Shown: piece after piece, positions 6,398 to 15,165 of the stretch
Position numbering within the stretch: the first letter of the stretch is position 1
Layout of the letters: every line of letters begins with the position of its first letter
Assembly (NCBI GenBank): GCA_023391335.1
Contig: JAEWBG010000004.1
Coordinates: 1 to 64,000 of the forward strand
Length of the DNA stretch: 64,000 bases
Origin: Pseudomonadota bacterium
GTDB lineage: Bacteria > Pseudomonadota > Gammaproteobacteria > Steroidobacterales > Steroidobacteraceae
Direction of reading: 5' to 3'
Position numbers and translations under genes: made by a program
Notes under the pieces: generated by a model
What the model was told of the DNA's origin: nothing
Seen by the model: the letters and a program-made list of their open reading frames with translations, nothing else
The model's database searches: none

Positions 6398-8796
6398 TAA
6401 AGCGCCTTCTCCAGCGCCGCCCGCAGCTCATCCATGCTTTGGAAGCGTTTGAGCTTATCGACCGACATCGCTTTCACGACGATGTCGGAGAGGACTTTGG
6501 GCAGTTGCGGGTTCACGTCGATGGGTGCCTTCGCCTTGCCCTGAACGTGTTGATACATGACGGACATGTGATCGCCGCGGCTGTAGGGCGGCACGCCGGT
6601 GAGCATTTCGTAGAGGATCACGCCCACGCTGTAGATGTCCGCGCGTTCGTCGACCTTCTTGCCCAGGATTTGCTCGGGCGCCATGTATTTGGGCGAACCG
6701 ATGACATAGCCCGTTTTGGTGAGCTGCGTGTCGCCTTCCTTCTGCGCCGCGGCGACGCCGAAGTCCACGATCTTCAGCAAGCCCTCGTTGTTGATGAGGA
6801 TGTTCGCGGGCTTCAGATCGCGATGCACGATGCCGGCTTGGTGCGCGATGGCCATCCCGGTAGCGATGTCGCTGCCGTACTGAATTGCTTTCGCAAGCGG
6901 CAACGGTTTTTCGTTGACGATCTCGCTGCCAAGCGTGTGCGAAGGGAAGTACTCCATCGAGATCGCGTAGTTGCCGCGCATGTACAAGAAGTCGTAGATG
7001 CGGATGACGTTCTTGTGGGTGATCTTGCGCGAGTAACGCAGTTCGTGGACGAAGCGCTTCATCATCTCTTCGTCTTGCGACACGTTCGGGTTCAAGAACT
7101 TCAAGATCAAGCGTTCCTCGACGACGGTGTCCTCCATAAGGAGCACCGTACCGAATGCACCCTTGCCGATCTTCTCGATGAACTTGTAACGGCCCTCGAC
7201 GACATCGCCCGGTTTGAGCGTGGAGATGTCCAGCTTCTGCGTTGCTGCGGCTGCTTCTTCCGCTTTGGCGATGACCTGATCGACGTCTCCTTTGTCGATG
7301 AGCAGCGTGCGTGCGGGCTCCGCCATCTTCTGAGCCTTCATCTGTGCTGCCACCGCCGTGCTCGAGTAGCGCCCGTCGATGTCTTCGATCGCGCGAATCG
7401 CAGCCTGCTGAATGGTCAGATCGTTCGCCGCCGCGCCTGCGTTCTGAATGTAGGCTCGAATGCTGTCCGCACGCTTGTCGTCGGCCAACTTGGCGAGCGA
7501 GTTGATTGCCTCGACTTTGATTTCCTTCTCGGGCCGCTCGAGCAATCGGACCAGCGGTTCCACAGTTCGGCCGTCGCCCAATTTGCCCAGTGCACGAGCG
7601 ACGGTCGGTAGCGATCGCGTGTTGCCGGTGTTCAGCAGATCCAACAACGTGGGCAGTGCCTTCTTGCTGCCGATCTCGGCGAGCGCATCGACCGCACGTT
7701 CGCTCACCCACCAATCCTTGTCCTTGGTGGCTTCGATCAGAAAGTTAACGGCGCGCTCGTCTTTCGTCTGATTCAAGATCTCGATGGCCGCGCGGCGCAC
7801 GTCTTCGTCTTCATCCTTGATGAGTTCGATCACTGCGTCGACGACACGAGGGCCGCCGATTCGGCCCAATGCGTCTGCGGCTCGCGTGCGAACCCACCAG
7901 TCGTCGTCCTTGATGACCTGCAACAGATGTTTGATGTCGCGCGCAGTGCCTAGGTGATTCAGTACTTCCACCGCAGCGCGTCGCGCGTATTCATTCTCGT
8001 CCTTCAAGACTTCGACGAGATACTTCATCGTCTCCGGATCTTTGGCGCGCACGATGACGTCGATCGCGCGATTGGCGACCTCGATGTCCGGATCGCGCAG
8101 CATCTGGCAGATCGGACCAATGTGGATCGGCCCATCCATTTTGGAGAGCGCATTCAGCGCCGCCTGACGGATCAGCTTATTGGGATCGCGTAACTGAGTT
8201 TGGATCGCGGCGGACACTTCGGGTCGATTGAATCGCGAAAGGATGCTGATGATGTGCATCCGAGCTGCGGAATCCTTGCCTTCGATGCGGCTGATCAGCT
8301 CGGGCAGAGCCGATTCGTCAGCCAGATCCGAGATGATCTTGAACAGCGCGGCCTTTTCGTTCGCTTCCTGGTTGTACGCATGCTGCAGCAGATCGCGCAC
8401 GGTGAAGCGGTTGCGCTGTGCGCCGATGATCTCGAGCACCGCGGGTTTGGAGACGTCCTCGCGATTGAGCAACTCGATGAGTAGGGTGGGGCTGTAGTTA
8501 CGGCTCGAGGTGAGCGCCCAAGTCACGGCCGAAATCGTGCGCGGATTGCCGTCGACCAAACCTTCGACGATGATCGGGAAAGTCTTGTTGTCGGCGAGCT
8601 GCGAGAGAATTTCGACGTAGGCCGCAGTCTCTTTCTTATCCGCAACGGCCAGTGCGTCCAGGATTTTAGGAATCGCGCCCGCGCCGATCTTCGCGAGCTT
8701 CTGAAACGCCTTTTGCGCCTCAGGATTCAGTGGGTCGCCAATGCCACGGATTTCCGCGATCAGGCGCTCCGCTCTCAGATCGGAAAAAAAACTCAT
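6397..8796 (-). CDS. HEAT-repeat protein fused to an active-type serine/threonine kinase
   Basis: 799 residues. Residues 1 to about 480 are helical HEAT/PBS-lyase-type repeats (recurring VRRAAIEIL, VRTRAADALGRIG and SERAVDALAEIG units). A short linker leads to a complete eukaryotic-like kinase domain at about 535-799: glycine loop GKGAFGTV (544-551), Lys 566 in ILKF, HRDLKPAN with Asp 660, DFG with Asp 678, and APEQ. No transmembrane helix or extracellular sensor is evident, so it is probably cytoplasmic. It is transcribed first, ahead of two pilus ATPase genes. A role in phosphorylating or scaffolding the retraction machinery is inference from context only. Confidence 0.93.
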   Translation of the reverse strand: MSFFSDLRAERLIAEIRGIGDPLNPEAQKAFQKLAKIGAGAIPKILDALAVADKKETAAYVEILSQLADNKTFPIIVEGLVDGNPRTISAVTWALTSSRNYSPTLLIELLNREDVSKPAVLEIIGAQRNRFTVRDLLQHAYNQEANEKAALFKIISDLADESALPELISRIEGKDSAARMHIISILSRFNRPEVSAAIQTQLRDPNKLIRQAALNALSKMDGPIHIGPICQMLRDPDIEVANRAIDVIVRAKDPETMKYLVEVLKDENEYARRAAVEVLNHLGTARDIKHLLQVIKDDDWWVRTRAADALGRIGGPRVVDAVIELIKDEDEDVRRAAIEILNQTKDERAVNFLIEATKDKDWWVSERAVDALAEIGSKKALPTLLDLLNTGNTRSLPTVARALGKLGDGRTVEPLVRLLERPEKEIKVEAINSLAKLADDKRADSIRAYIQNAGAAANDLTIQQAAIRAIEDIDGRYSSTAVAAQMKAQKMAEPARTLLIDKGDVDQVIAKAEEAAAATQKLDISTLKPGDVVEGRYKFIEKIGKGAFGTVLLMEDTVVEERLILKFLNPNVSQDEEMMKRFVHELRYSRKITHKNVIRIYDFLYMRGNYAISMEYFPSHTLGSEIVNEKPLPLAKAIQYGSDIATGMAIAHQAGIVHRDLKPANILINNEGLLKIVDFGVAAAQKEGDTQLTKTGYVIGSPKYMAPEQILGKKVDERADIYSVGVILYEMLTGVPPYSRGDHMSVMYQHVQGKAKAPIDVNPQLPKVLSDIVVKAMSVDKLKRFQSMDELRAALEKAL

Positions 8797-9009
8797 CGAG
8801 TCGTCCCGGTGTCCATCGCCGCGCGATTTCGCGCTTGCCGTCCGGCCCGCGGGTTATGCACCCCGTCCCGCTGTCCGCCGTCCGACCAATTCGTTAGAAG
8901 ATTGATCATTAAAGGTTTGACGTTGCAAGGCATTATGCCATGGAGTTCATCGAGCAGCCGAGTTTACGCAGGTCGCTGAGCGACTCACGGCGATTTCGCC
9001 GCAATCCGT

Positions 9010-9015
9010 TACAAT
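9010..9015 (+). promoter_or_regulatory. Possible -10 element (TACAAT) upstream of apbC
   Basis: TACAAT lies 66 bases before the apbC start and is followed by a GC-rich stretch (CCGCGCC). No good -35 was found at 16-18 bp spacing, so this is a weak call. The rest of the 285-base divergent gap between the kinase gene and apbC shows nothing recognisable. Confidence 0.3.
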
Positions 9016-9081
9016 CCGCGCCGCGCGCGCAACCTGCAGCGTTTTCCCCATCAGCCCTCTCAGTCGAGTTCTCAAGCGGAT

Positions 9082-10164
9082 ATGACCAGCGATTTTGAGC
9101 ACGCATTGCAGGAGAGTGCGGCAAGTTTTGTCGAGCCCTACCTCGGACGGCCGCTAGGTGAAGCAGTCAAATCCGTAGCAGTCGATCGAGATAGGGTGAC
9201 GGTGTCGGTCGAACTCCCATTTCCTGCCGCACATTACGGCAATGAACTAGCGCAGGCGCTGCAGGGCCAGTTGGCAGCCGCCGCGGCGGGGCGGTCCATA
9301 AGCGTCGATGTCCGTTGGCGGGTCCAATCCCATACGGCTCAGCGCAACCTGAAGCCCGTTCAAGGCGTGCGAAATATCATCGCCGTTGCCTCCGGGAAAG
9401 GCGGAGTCGGCAAGTCCACGACAGCTGCGAATCTGGCCCTGGGCTTGGCGTATGACGGTGCAGAGGTCGGATTGCTCGACGCCGACATCTATGGTCCGAG
9501 TCAGCCCTTGATGATGGGTCTGCCGAACGATCGACCGACGAGCCCCGATCAACGCACCATGATTGCGCCCGTCGCGTACGGCGTGAGAGTGATGTCGATT
9601 GGCTTTTTGATCGATTCGGAACAGCCGATGGTCTGGCGCGGTCCGATGGTGACCCAGGCTCTAGTGCAACTTTTGGAAACCACACGCTGGGGCGAACTCG
9701 ATTATTTGATCGTCGATATGCCGCCGGGTACGGGCGACACGCAGCTCACGTTGCCCCAGCGCGTTCCGGTCAGCGGCGCAGTGATCGTTTCGACGCCGCA
9801 GGACATCGCGTTGCTCGATGCGCGCAAGGGACTGCGTATGTTCCAGAAAGTCGAGGTGCCGGTGCTCGGTATCGTCGAGAACATGAGCACGCATGTGTGC
9901 TCCAACTGCGGCCATGAAGAACACATCTTCGGCGTCGGTGGCGGTCGTAGGATGGCCGAGCAATACGGCGTGGAGCTGCTTGCGGAATTGCCGCTGGACA
10001 TTCGCATCCGCGAGCAAGCCGACAGCGGCAGGCCGACGGTTGTCGCAGAGCCCGAAAGTAAGTTGGGCAAGGCCTATATCGATCTGGCTCGTCGAACCGC
10101 CGCACGCCTCGCGACCATCGATTCAGGGCCTGCGTTTCCGAAAATCGAAATTGAGAACACATGA
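9082..10164 (+). CDS. apbC: Iron-sulfur cluster carrier protein ApbC/Mrp
   Basis: 360 residues. A P-loop ATPase that binds and transfers Fe-S clusters to apoproteins. An N-terminal DUF59/MIP18-like domain covers about residues 8-85. The deviant Walker A SGKGGVGKST is at 104-113, followed by LLDADIYGPSQP and DMPPGTGDTQLT (switch/Walker B regions). The CxxC motif CSNC (about 273-276) is the cluster-binding pair. In Escherichia coli and Pseudomonas the gene lies next to metG; here the kinase/pilus ATPase block separates the two. dcd follows 89 bases later on the same strand. Confidence 0.96.
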   Translation: MTSDFEHALQESAASFVEPYLGRPLGEAVKSVAVDRDRVTVSVELPFPAAHYGNELAQALQGQLAAAAAGRSISVDVRWRVQSHTAQRNLKPVQGVRNIIAVASGKGGVGKSTTAANLALGLAYDGAEVGLLDADIYGPSQPLMMGLPNDRPTSPDQRTMIAPVAYGVRVMSIGFLIDSEQPMVWRGPMVTQALVQLLETTRWGELDYLIVDMPPGTGDTQLTLPQRVPVSGAVIVSTPQDIALLDARKGLRMFQKVEVPVLGIVENMSTHVCSNCGHEEHIFGVGGGRRMAEQYGVELLAELPLDIRIREQADSGRPTVVAEPESKLGKAYIDLARRTAARLATIDSGPAFPKIEIENT

Positions 10165-10253
10165 CGGGGCGAGCTGTTGGGAGTTGACCGTTGACGGTTG
10201 ACAGCTCGAACAAACCAAGCATCCTTCCGCATCACTAACCACTACACATATCA

Positions 10254-10817
10254 ATGAGCATCAAGTCAGATCGTTGGATTCGTAGCATGGCCGCGCAGGG
10301 CATGATCGAGCCGTTCGAGCCCGGTCAGGTGCGCGTGGGTCCGGCAGGGAAGATCATCTCGTATGGCACGTCGAGCTACGGCTATGACGTGCGGTGCGCG
10401 AACGAATTCAAGATCTTCACCAACATCAATTCCACGATCGTGGATCCGAAGAACTTCGATTCGGGTAGCTTCGTCGACGTCGTATCCGACGTCTGCATCA
10501 TTCCACCGAACTCGTTCGCACTCGCTCGCACCGTCGAGTACTTCCGCATTCCTCGCAAGGTGTTGACCATTTGTTTGGGCAAGTCGACCTACGCCCGCTG
10601 CGGCATCATCGTGAACGTCACCCCGCTCGAACCGGAGTGGGAAGGCCACGTCACGCTTGAGTTCTCAAACACCACTCCGCTGCCTGCAAAGATCTTCGCG
10701 AACGAAGGGGTTGCGCAGATGTTGTTCCTTGAATCCGATGAAGTCTGCGAGACCTCGTACAAGGATCGCGGCGGCAAATACCAGGGGCAGAAGGGCGTGA
10801 CGTTGCCGAAGGCGTAG
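10254..10817 (+). CDS. dcd: dCTP deaminase
   Basis: 187 residues. Deaminates dCTP to dUTP, feeding dTMP synthesis. Homotrimeric dUTPase-fold family. The core GKSTYARCGIIVNVTPLEP and the following WEGHVTLEFSN segment contain the catalytic glutamate and substrate-binding arginine/serine. The C-terminal KYQGQKGVTLPKA tail matches the family lid. The ATG at 10254 fits the usual N-terminus (MSIKSDRWIR). It sits downstream of apbC as in Pseudomonas and ends just before a large GTGA-type inverted repeat. Confidence 0.96.
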   Translation: MSIKSDRWIRSMAAQGMIEPFEPGQVRVGPAGKIISYGTSSYGYDVRCANEFKIFTNINSTIVDPKNFDSGSFVDVVSDVCIIPPNSFALARTVEYFRIPRKVLTICLGKSTYARCGIIVNVTPLEPEWEGHVTLEFSNTTPLPAKIFANEGVAQMLFLESDEVCETSYKDRGGKYQGQKGVTLPKA

Positions 10818-10822
10818 GCCGA

Positions 10823-11062
10823 GGCCGTGATGAAGTGAAGGGCCGAAGACGGCCGTGATGGGGTGAACGGCGTAGCTCGGTAGGAATGCGACGCGCTCGA
10901 TTCCATGAGAATCACGACCTCACGGGCCGTTGGCTTCAGGCCGGAACCTCAGCTGTACTAGTCAGAACAAGATCCGCAGGTACCCGGTACGCTCCAGCCA
11001 CACGCGCCCCGATGTTCACTTCATCACGGCCGTCTTCGGCCTTTCACTCCATCACTTCATCG
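10823..11062. repeat. Inverted repeat of period-8 RGTGANNN arrays (copy 2, long loop)
   Basis: The left arm (10823-10870) and right arm (11024-11062) share the 20-base core GGCCGAAGACGGCCGTGATG as an exact inverted copy. GTGATGA/AGTGAAGG-type octamers flank the core on both sides. The loop is about 150 bases and contains no gene. The element lies between convergent dcd and the DUF3108 gene; the last codons and TGA stop of the DUF3108 gene are inside the right arm. Confidence 0.8.
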
Positions 11063-11789
11063 TTACCTTCTTCCCATCCATCTCCAAGCTCTCCAACTCC
11101 ATCACCGTCTCGACTTTTCCTTTTCGGATCTGCTCGGCGCGCACGGCCGCGAATTCATACTTCGGTAGCAGCCAGAATTTCGACATGCGCGAAGAGTTCT
11201 CGCGCGTGCTTTCGTAGAGAACGGAATCCAATTGGCCTTGATCTGAATTTGCGGTGCCGGTCCCCGCGCGCTCGTACGAATAGCTCTTGACCTTGCCGTC
11301 GTCGATGATCGAAATCGTGCCCGGCTCTTGGCCGCGCAGCAGCGAAGTCACAACTGAGATTTGAATCGAGAGCCGATCCTGCACGCCTGCGCTGATCGGG
11401 ATTTGAAAGTCCTTGCCTTTGGCCTTGCCGATGGCGAGATTTCGCTTCCAATCGAAAACCATATCGCCGTCGTCCTTGTTGCCGGATTTACCGTCGTCCA
11501 GCGACCAATGCAGCGGACGAACGCCGGACTCGGTGATTTCCATTTCGCTGCGCTCGCGAGCAGCGGAGCTGACGACGAATGACGCCAAGAAACTCGGCTC
11601 GGCGCGCGTTTCGTAGATGTAGTGGCCGGTCGCGGGATCGCGTCGAAACGTGAAGATCAACGTGCCTGCGCTCAGGCCGCGATAGCTTACTGGATAGCGA
11701 GCAGTGAATTCGTGAGGTACCGGCGATTCAGCATTCGCATGCGCAACGAGAACAACGCTAGCAACGAAACCGAGGATGAATTTGTGCAT
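11052..11789 (-). CDS. DUF3108 family exported protein
   Basis: 245 residues from the ATG at 11789. MHKFILGFVASVVLVAHANA is a clear Sec signal peptide with an ANA cleavage site, so the protein is probably periplasmic. The mature part begins with a FTARYPVSYRGLSAGTLIF-type strand pattern characteristic of DUF3108, a predicted beta-barrel-like fold of unknown function often encoded next to purN. The open frame extends far upstream through purN in another frame; that part was rejected. It starts 35 bases downstream of the purN stop, on the same strand. Confidence 0.87.
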   Translation of the reverse strand: MHKFILGFVASVVLVAHANAESPVPHEFTARYPVSYRGLSAGTLIFTFRRDPATGHYIYETRAEPSFLASFVVSSAARERSEMEITESGVRPLHWSLDDGKSGNKDDGDMVFDWKRNLAIGKAKGKDFQIPISAGVQDRLSIQISVVTSLLRGQEPGTISIIDDGKVKSYSYERAGTGTANSDQGQLDSVLYESTRENSSRMSKFWLLPKYEFAAVRAEQIRKGKVETVMELESLEMDGKKVTMK

Positions 11790-11824
11790 GAGCGGCTGTG
11801 TCGAGAAGGCGCTCATGGAGTGGC

Positions 11825-12511
11825 TCAGCCCGATGCGCCTTCGATTAGGATCGGGTGAGTCATCGGCTGGCCATCCAGCCATACGCGGTCGTCGCGAAAT
11901 TTCACTCTGCCCCGCGCAATCAAATCGATTGCCTCGGGATAGATCCTGTGTTCTTGCTGCTGAACTCGTGCTGAAAGCGTGGCTTCGGTATCGCCGGGCA
12001 ATACCGGCACGGTCGCTTGAATAATTACCGGGCCGCCATCGAGTTCCGCCGTCACGTAGTGAACGCTGCATCCGTGCTGAGCATCGCCTTCTTCCAAGCA
12101 GCGGCGGTGCGTGTGCAAGCCACGATACTTCGGCAGCAGTGATGGGTGGATGTTCAAGATGCGATCGTGAAAGCGCGCGATAAATTTCGCCGTCAAAATG
12201 CGCATGAACCCAGCGAGCACCACCAGCTGCGGATCGAAGGACTCGATCAACTCCGCCAGTGCTGCATCGAATGCTTCGCGATCGATGAAGTCGCGCGGAG
12301 AGATGGCGCGGGTCGGAATATTGAGCGAGGACGCGGTCGCAAGCCCGGCGGCTTCTGGCTTATCGCTGATGACCGCAACGATGTCGATCGGCAGCGTTCC
12401 ATGTTGGGCATGTTCAGCGATCGCGCGCATGTTGCTGCCGCGACCCGAAATGAGGATGACCACGCGCAACCGACTTGCGCCGGTTGCTCGATCGAGCGTG
12501 CCTGGGCTCAT
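11825..12511 (-). CDS. purN: Phosphoribosylglycinamide formyltransferase
   Basis: 228 residues. Transfers a formyl group from 10-formyl-THF to GAR in purine synthesis. SGRGSNMRAI (about 22-31) binds phosphate. NIHPSLLPKYRG carries the catalytic Asn and His, and the conserved GCSVHYVTAELDGGPVI contains the catalytic aspartate. The ATG at 12511 overlaps the purM stop by four bases, which decides the start; a much longer upstream frame reads through purM out of frame. N-terminally about 14 residues longer than the E. coli enzyme. Confidence 0.95.
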   Translation of the reverse strand: MSPGTLDRATGASRLRVVILISGRGSNMRAIAEHAQHGTLPIDIVAVISDKPEAAGLATASSLNIPTRAISPRDFIDREAFDAALAELIESFDPQLVVLAGFMRILTAKFIARFHDRILNIHPSLLPKYRGLHTHRRCLEEGDAQHGCSVHYVTAELDGGPVIIQATVPVLPGDTEATLSARVQQQEHRIYPEAIDLIARGRVKFRDDRVWLDGQPMTHPILIEGASG

Positions 12512-13542
12512 TCGTGAATGATGACGCCGCCGTCGCCGCGGCGCACTTCGCCGATGACAACCGGTTGCTCGCCTGAGTTGCGCAGACTCTGCAGTGCTTT
12601 CTCCGCGTGTTCGGCTGCTACGCAGACGATCATGCCGATGCCGCAGTTGAACGTGCGATACATCTCGGCATTCGCGATGTTGCCGGCCTTCTGCAGCCAG
12701 TCGAATACGGGGAGGCGCTGCCAAGTCTGAGCGCTGAGCACGACTTCCAATCCATTCGGAATCACGCGCGGGATGTTCTCGGTGATGCCGCCGCCAGTGA
12801 TGTGTGCAAATCCGTGCACGTTCACCGTTTTGGCCAGTGTGAGCAGGGATTTCACATAGATCCGCGTCGGGGCCATCAATGCGTCGTACAGCAAGCCGCT
12901 TTCGATGCGCGTCGTTGCAGTCGCCTTCGCCGTCTGCAGCAGCTTGCGAATGAGCGAGTAGCCGTTCGAGTGCGGGCCGGAGGAGGGCAGGCCGATCACC
13001 ACATCGCCCGGCCGAGTATGCGAGCCATCGATGATCTGCTCTTTTTCCACGATGCCGACGCAAAAGCCTGCGAGATCGTAATCGCCTTGCGCATACATCC
13101 CGGGCATCTCGGCGGTTTCGCCGCCGATCAGCGCTGCTCCAGCTTGCACGCAGCCCTCGACGATGCCTTTGATGACTCTTTCGGCGACTTCGATGCTCAG
13201 CTTGCCCGTGGCGTAGTAATCCAAGAAGAACAGGGGCTCGGCACCTTGCACCACGACGTCGTTCGCACACATCGCGACGAGATCGATGCCGATCGTGTCG
13301 TGGCGCCCTGTTTCGATGGCGAGTCGCAGTTTCGTCCCCACGCCGTCCGTGCCGGAGACCAGCACTGGTTTGCGGTAGCGATCCACTGGGATTTCGAACA
13401 GCGCACCGAATCCGCCGAGCCCGGCGAGGACTTCTGGGCGCATGGAGCGCTTGACCGCAGGCTTGATGCGTTCGACGAGTTCATCGCCGGCTTCGATATC
13501 GACGCCAGCATCTTTGTAGGTGATCGAATTGGGAGGGGACAT
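12508..13542 (-). CDS. purM: Phosphoribosylformylglycinamidine cyclo-ligase (AIR synthetase)
   Basis: 344 residues. Converts FGAM to AIR using ATP in purine synthesis. Recognised from SYKDAGVDI-like N-terminus (TYKDAGVDIEAGDELV), LVSGTDGVGTKL, the CANDVVVQGAEPLFFLDY signature, GGETAEMPGMY, and the C-terminal HITGGGITENIPRV. Full length. It is the first gene of a purM-purN pair and is divergent from a DUF2066 gene; the 97-base gap shows no clear promoter to me. Confidence 0.97.
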   Translation of the reverse strand: MSPPNSITYKDAGVDIEAGDELVERIKPAVKRSMRPEVLAGLGGFGALFEIPVDRYRKPVLVSGTDGVGTKLRLAIETGRHDTIGIDLVAMCANDVVVQGAEPLFFLDYYATGKLSIEVAERVIKGIVEGCVQAGAALIGGETAEMPGMYAQGDYDLAGFCVGIVEKEQIIDGSHTRPGDVVIGLPSSGPHSNGYSLIRKLLQTAKATATTRIESGLLYDALMAPTRIYVKSLLTLAKTVNVHGFAHITGGGITENIPRVIPNGLEVVLSAQTWQRLPVFDWLQKAGNIANAEMYRTFNCGIGMIVCVAAEHAEKALQSLRNSGEQPVVIGEVRRGDGGVIIHE

Positions 13543-13639
13543 ACGGCCTCGAAGGAATTGGCCTGTGGTATTTTACACGCCCTTTGCATGGGCCGCGGCT
13601 GAGTTGAGCCGCTCGCGAGAGGAGCAGATTACAAATCGT

Positions 13640-14599
13640 ATGGTCGCGCTGCGTTGGAAGAATTTCGTGGTCGGGCTGCTTGCCCTCTGCGCAGGTGCAG
13701 CGGCGCACGCCGTAACTGTGAGCGATCTATACGAAACCACGCAGCCGGTGCAGACCACGCGCGATGCGGCATTCGTCGATGCCCTCAAGACAATCGTGAT
13801 CCGCGTCAGCGGCCAGCGTGATGCCCCAGCTAAGCTGGGTGCGAGCCTGAATAGCCCTCGCGAATATGTACAGAAGTTCGGCTTCACGAGCGACGGCATG
13901 CTGGATGTGGGATTCGACAGCGTCTCGATCGATCGTCTGCTGTCGAATGCAGGTCTTCCCATTTGGGGGCGCGAGCGGCCGGCGGTGCTGGTGTTGCTCG
14001 AAGTCACGGATTCGAACGGTACTCACCTCGTCGACGCGCAGTCGCCAAGTGCAGATCGGGATCCGCTGAATGCGGTGGCTCGCGACCGCGGGCTGCCCCT
14101 GCGCTGGCCGACTCCCGGCGTCCAGGGGATCTCCGTCGCGGGCTCGTCGCCCTCTGATTTGCTGCAGTTTGCGGCAAGCCAAGGTGCGAATGCAGTGCTC
14201 GGCGGACAGCGCATCGATGGCGGTGCAGTGCGCTTGCGGTTGGTTTCGAAGGATGGCGTGAGCGAGACAGTAGGATCGCCGGAAGAGGGCGTGCACTTCG
14301 CTGCGGATGCCTTTGCACGCACTTTCGCGGCATCAGCGAACGAACTGAGCAGCGTGGCGCTTGAGGTGTCGGGCATCGCGAACCTAGATGCATACGCCTC
14401 GACACTCAATTATCTCGAGAGCGTAACGTTGGTTCGCAGCGTCGCCGTCGAGCAGGTTTCGGGCGAGCGTATGCGATTCAAGCTTTCCATCCGCGGCGAT
14501 GCCGAAACCTTGCGCAGGGCGATCGGACTCGATGATCGCCTCGTGCCGGACGGCAGTTCGGCAGCTCCCGACCTGCTTGCGTATCGATTCCAGCATTGA
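13640..14599 (+). CDS. DUF2066 domain exported protein
   Basis: 319 residues from the ATG at 13640. MVALRWKNFVVGLLALCAG with a following AHA site is a signal peptide. The mature region starts VSDLYETTQPVQTT, then KTIVIRVSGQRD, the usual opening of DUF2066 proteins, which occur between purM and hda in many gammaproteobacteria. No function is known. The open frame extends 40 residues upstream but that portion precedes the signal peptide and overlaps the purM start region, so it was dropped. The next gene begins 2 bases after the stop. Confidence 0.88.
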   Translation: MVALRWKNFVVGLLALCAGAAAHAVTVSDLYETTQPVQTTRDAAFVDALKTIVIRVSGQRDAPAKLGASLNSPREYVQKFGFTSDGMLDVGFDSVSIDRLLSNAGLPIWGRERPAVLVLLEVTDSNGTHLVDAQSPSADRDPLNAVARDRGLPLRWPTPGVQGISVAGSSPSDLLQFAASQGANAVLGGQRIDGGAVRLRLVSKDGVSETVGSPEEGVHFAADAFARTFAASANELSSVALEVSGIANLDAYASTLNYLESVTLVRSVAVEQVSGERMRFKLSIRGDAETLRRAIGLDDRLVPDGSSAAPDLLAYRFQH

Positions 14600-14601
14600 T
14601 C

Positions 14602-15165
14602 ATGCGGCACATTCCCAATGCGCTTTGCATCTTGCGCATGCTGCTGGTTGTGCCGGTGGCTTGGCTGCTCGTACATGGCGACTTTGGCGCCACGCTCTGG
14701 GTTTTCGGTATCGCTGCAATCACCGACGGGCTGGACGGTTTTCTCGCCAAACGCTGCGGCTGGACATCAGAACTCGGCAAGATACTCGATCCGCTCGCCG
14801 ATAAAATTTTGCTGGTGAGCGTGTTCTTATTGCTCGCGTACTTGGGGCTTGTGCCGGTGTGGCTGGCCGCCGCTGCCGTGGCGCGCGATGTCGTCATTAC
14901 CGCGGGCGCGATCACGTACAACTATTTATACGGCTACCCAAACGGCAAGCCCACGCCCGTCAGCAAGCTCAATACCCTATCGCAGATCCTATATCTGCTG
15001 CTTGTCGTCGCAGTGCACGACGTGCATCGGTCGGCGGAGCCGCTCGAGACCATTCTCGGGGCATCGGTTTTCGTGTTTACGGTCGTGAGCGGTCTTGACT
15101 ACGTCATCACCTATTCGCGCAAGGCTATTCACGCCAGCCGCCAGCAGCGCGAACTCGCGCAATGA
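14602..15165 (+). CDS. CDP-alcohol phosphatidyltransferase (PgsA-like)
   Basis: 187 residues with about five hydrophobic segments. The family motif appears as DGLDGFLAKR, then GKILDPLADK, i.e. D-x2-D-G-x2-A-x9-G-x3-D-x3-D, with the usual Arg after Ala replaced by Lys. It probably makes phosphatidylglycerophosphate from CDP-diacylglycerol, but the substrate cannot be fixed from sequence. ATG at 14602 follows the DUF2066 stop; a TTG at 14596 is an alternative. It overlaps hda by four bases, suggesting a DUF2066-phosphatidyltransferase-hda operon. Confidence 0.88.
   Translation: MRHIPNALCILRMLLVVPVAWLLVHGDFGATLWVFGIAAITDGLDGFLAKRCGWTSELGKILDPLADKILLVSVFLLLAYLGLVPVWLAAAAVARDVVITAGAITYNYLYGYPNGKPTPVSKLNTLSQILYLLLVVAVHDVHRSAEPLETILGASVFVFTVVSGLDYVITYSRKAIHASRQQRELAQ

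Noticed and set aside
11825..13270. 481-residue minus-strand frame containing purN
   Set aside because: The first 250 residues are purM out of frame and contain no domain; purN starts at 12511.
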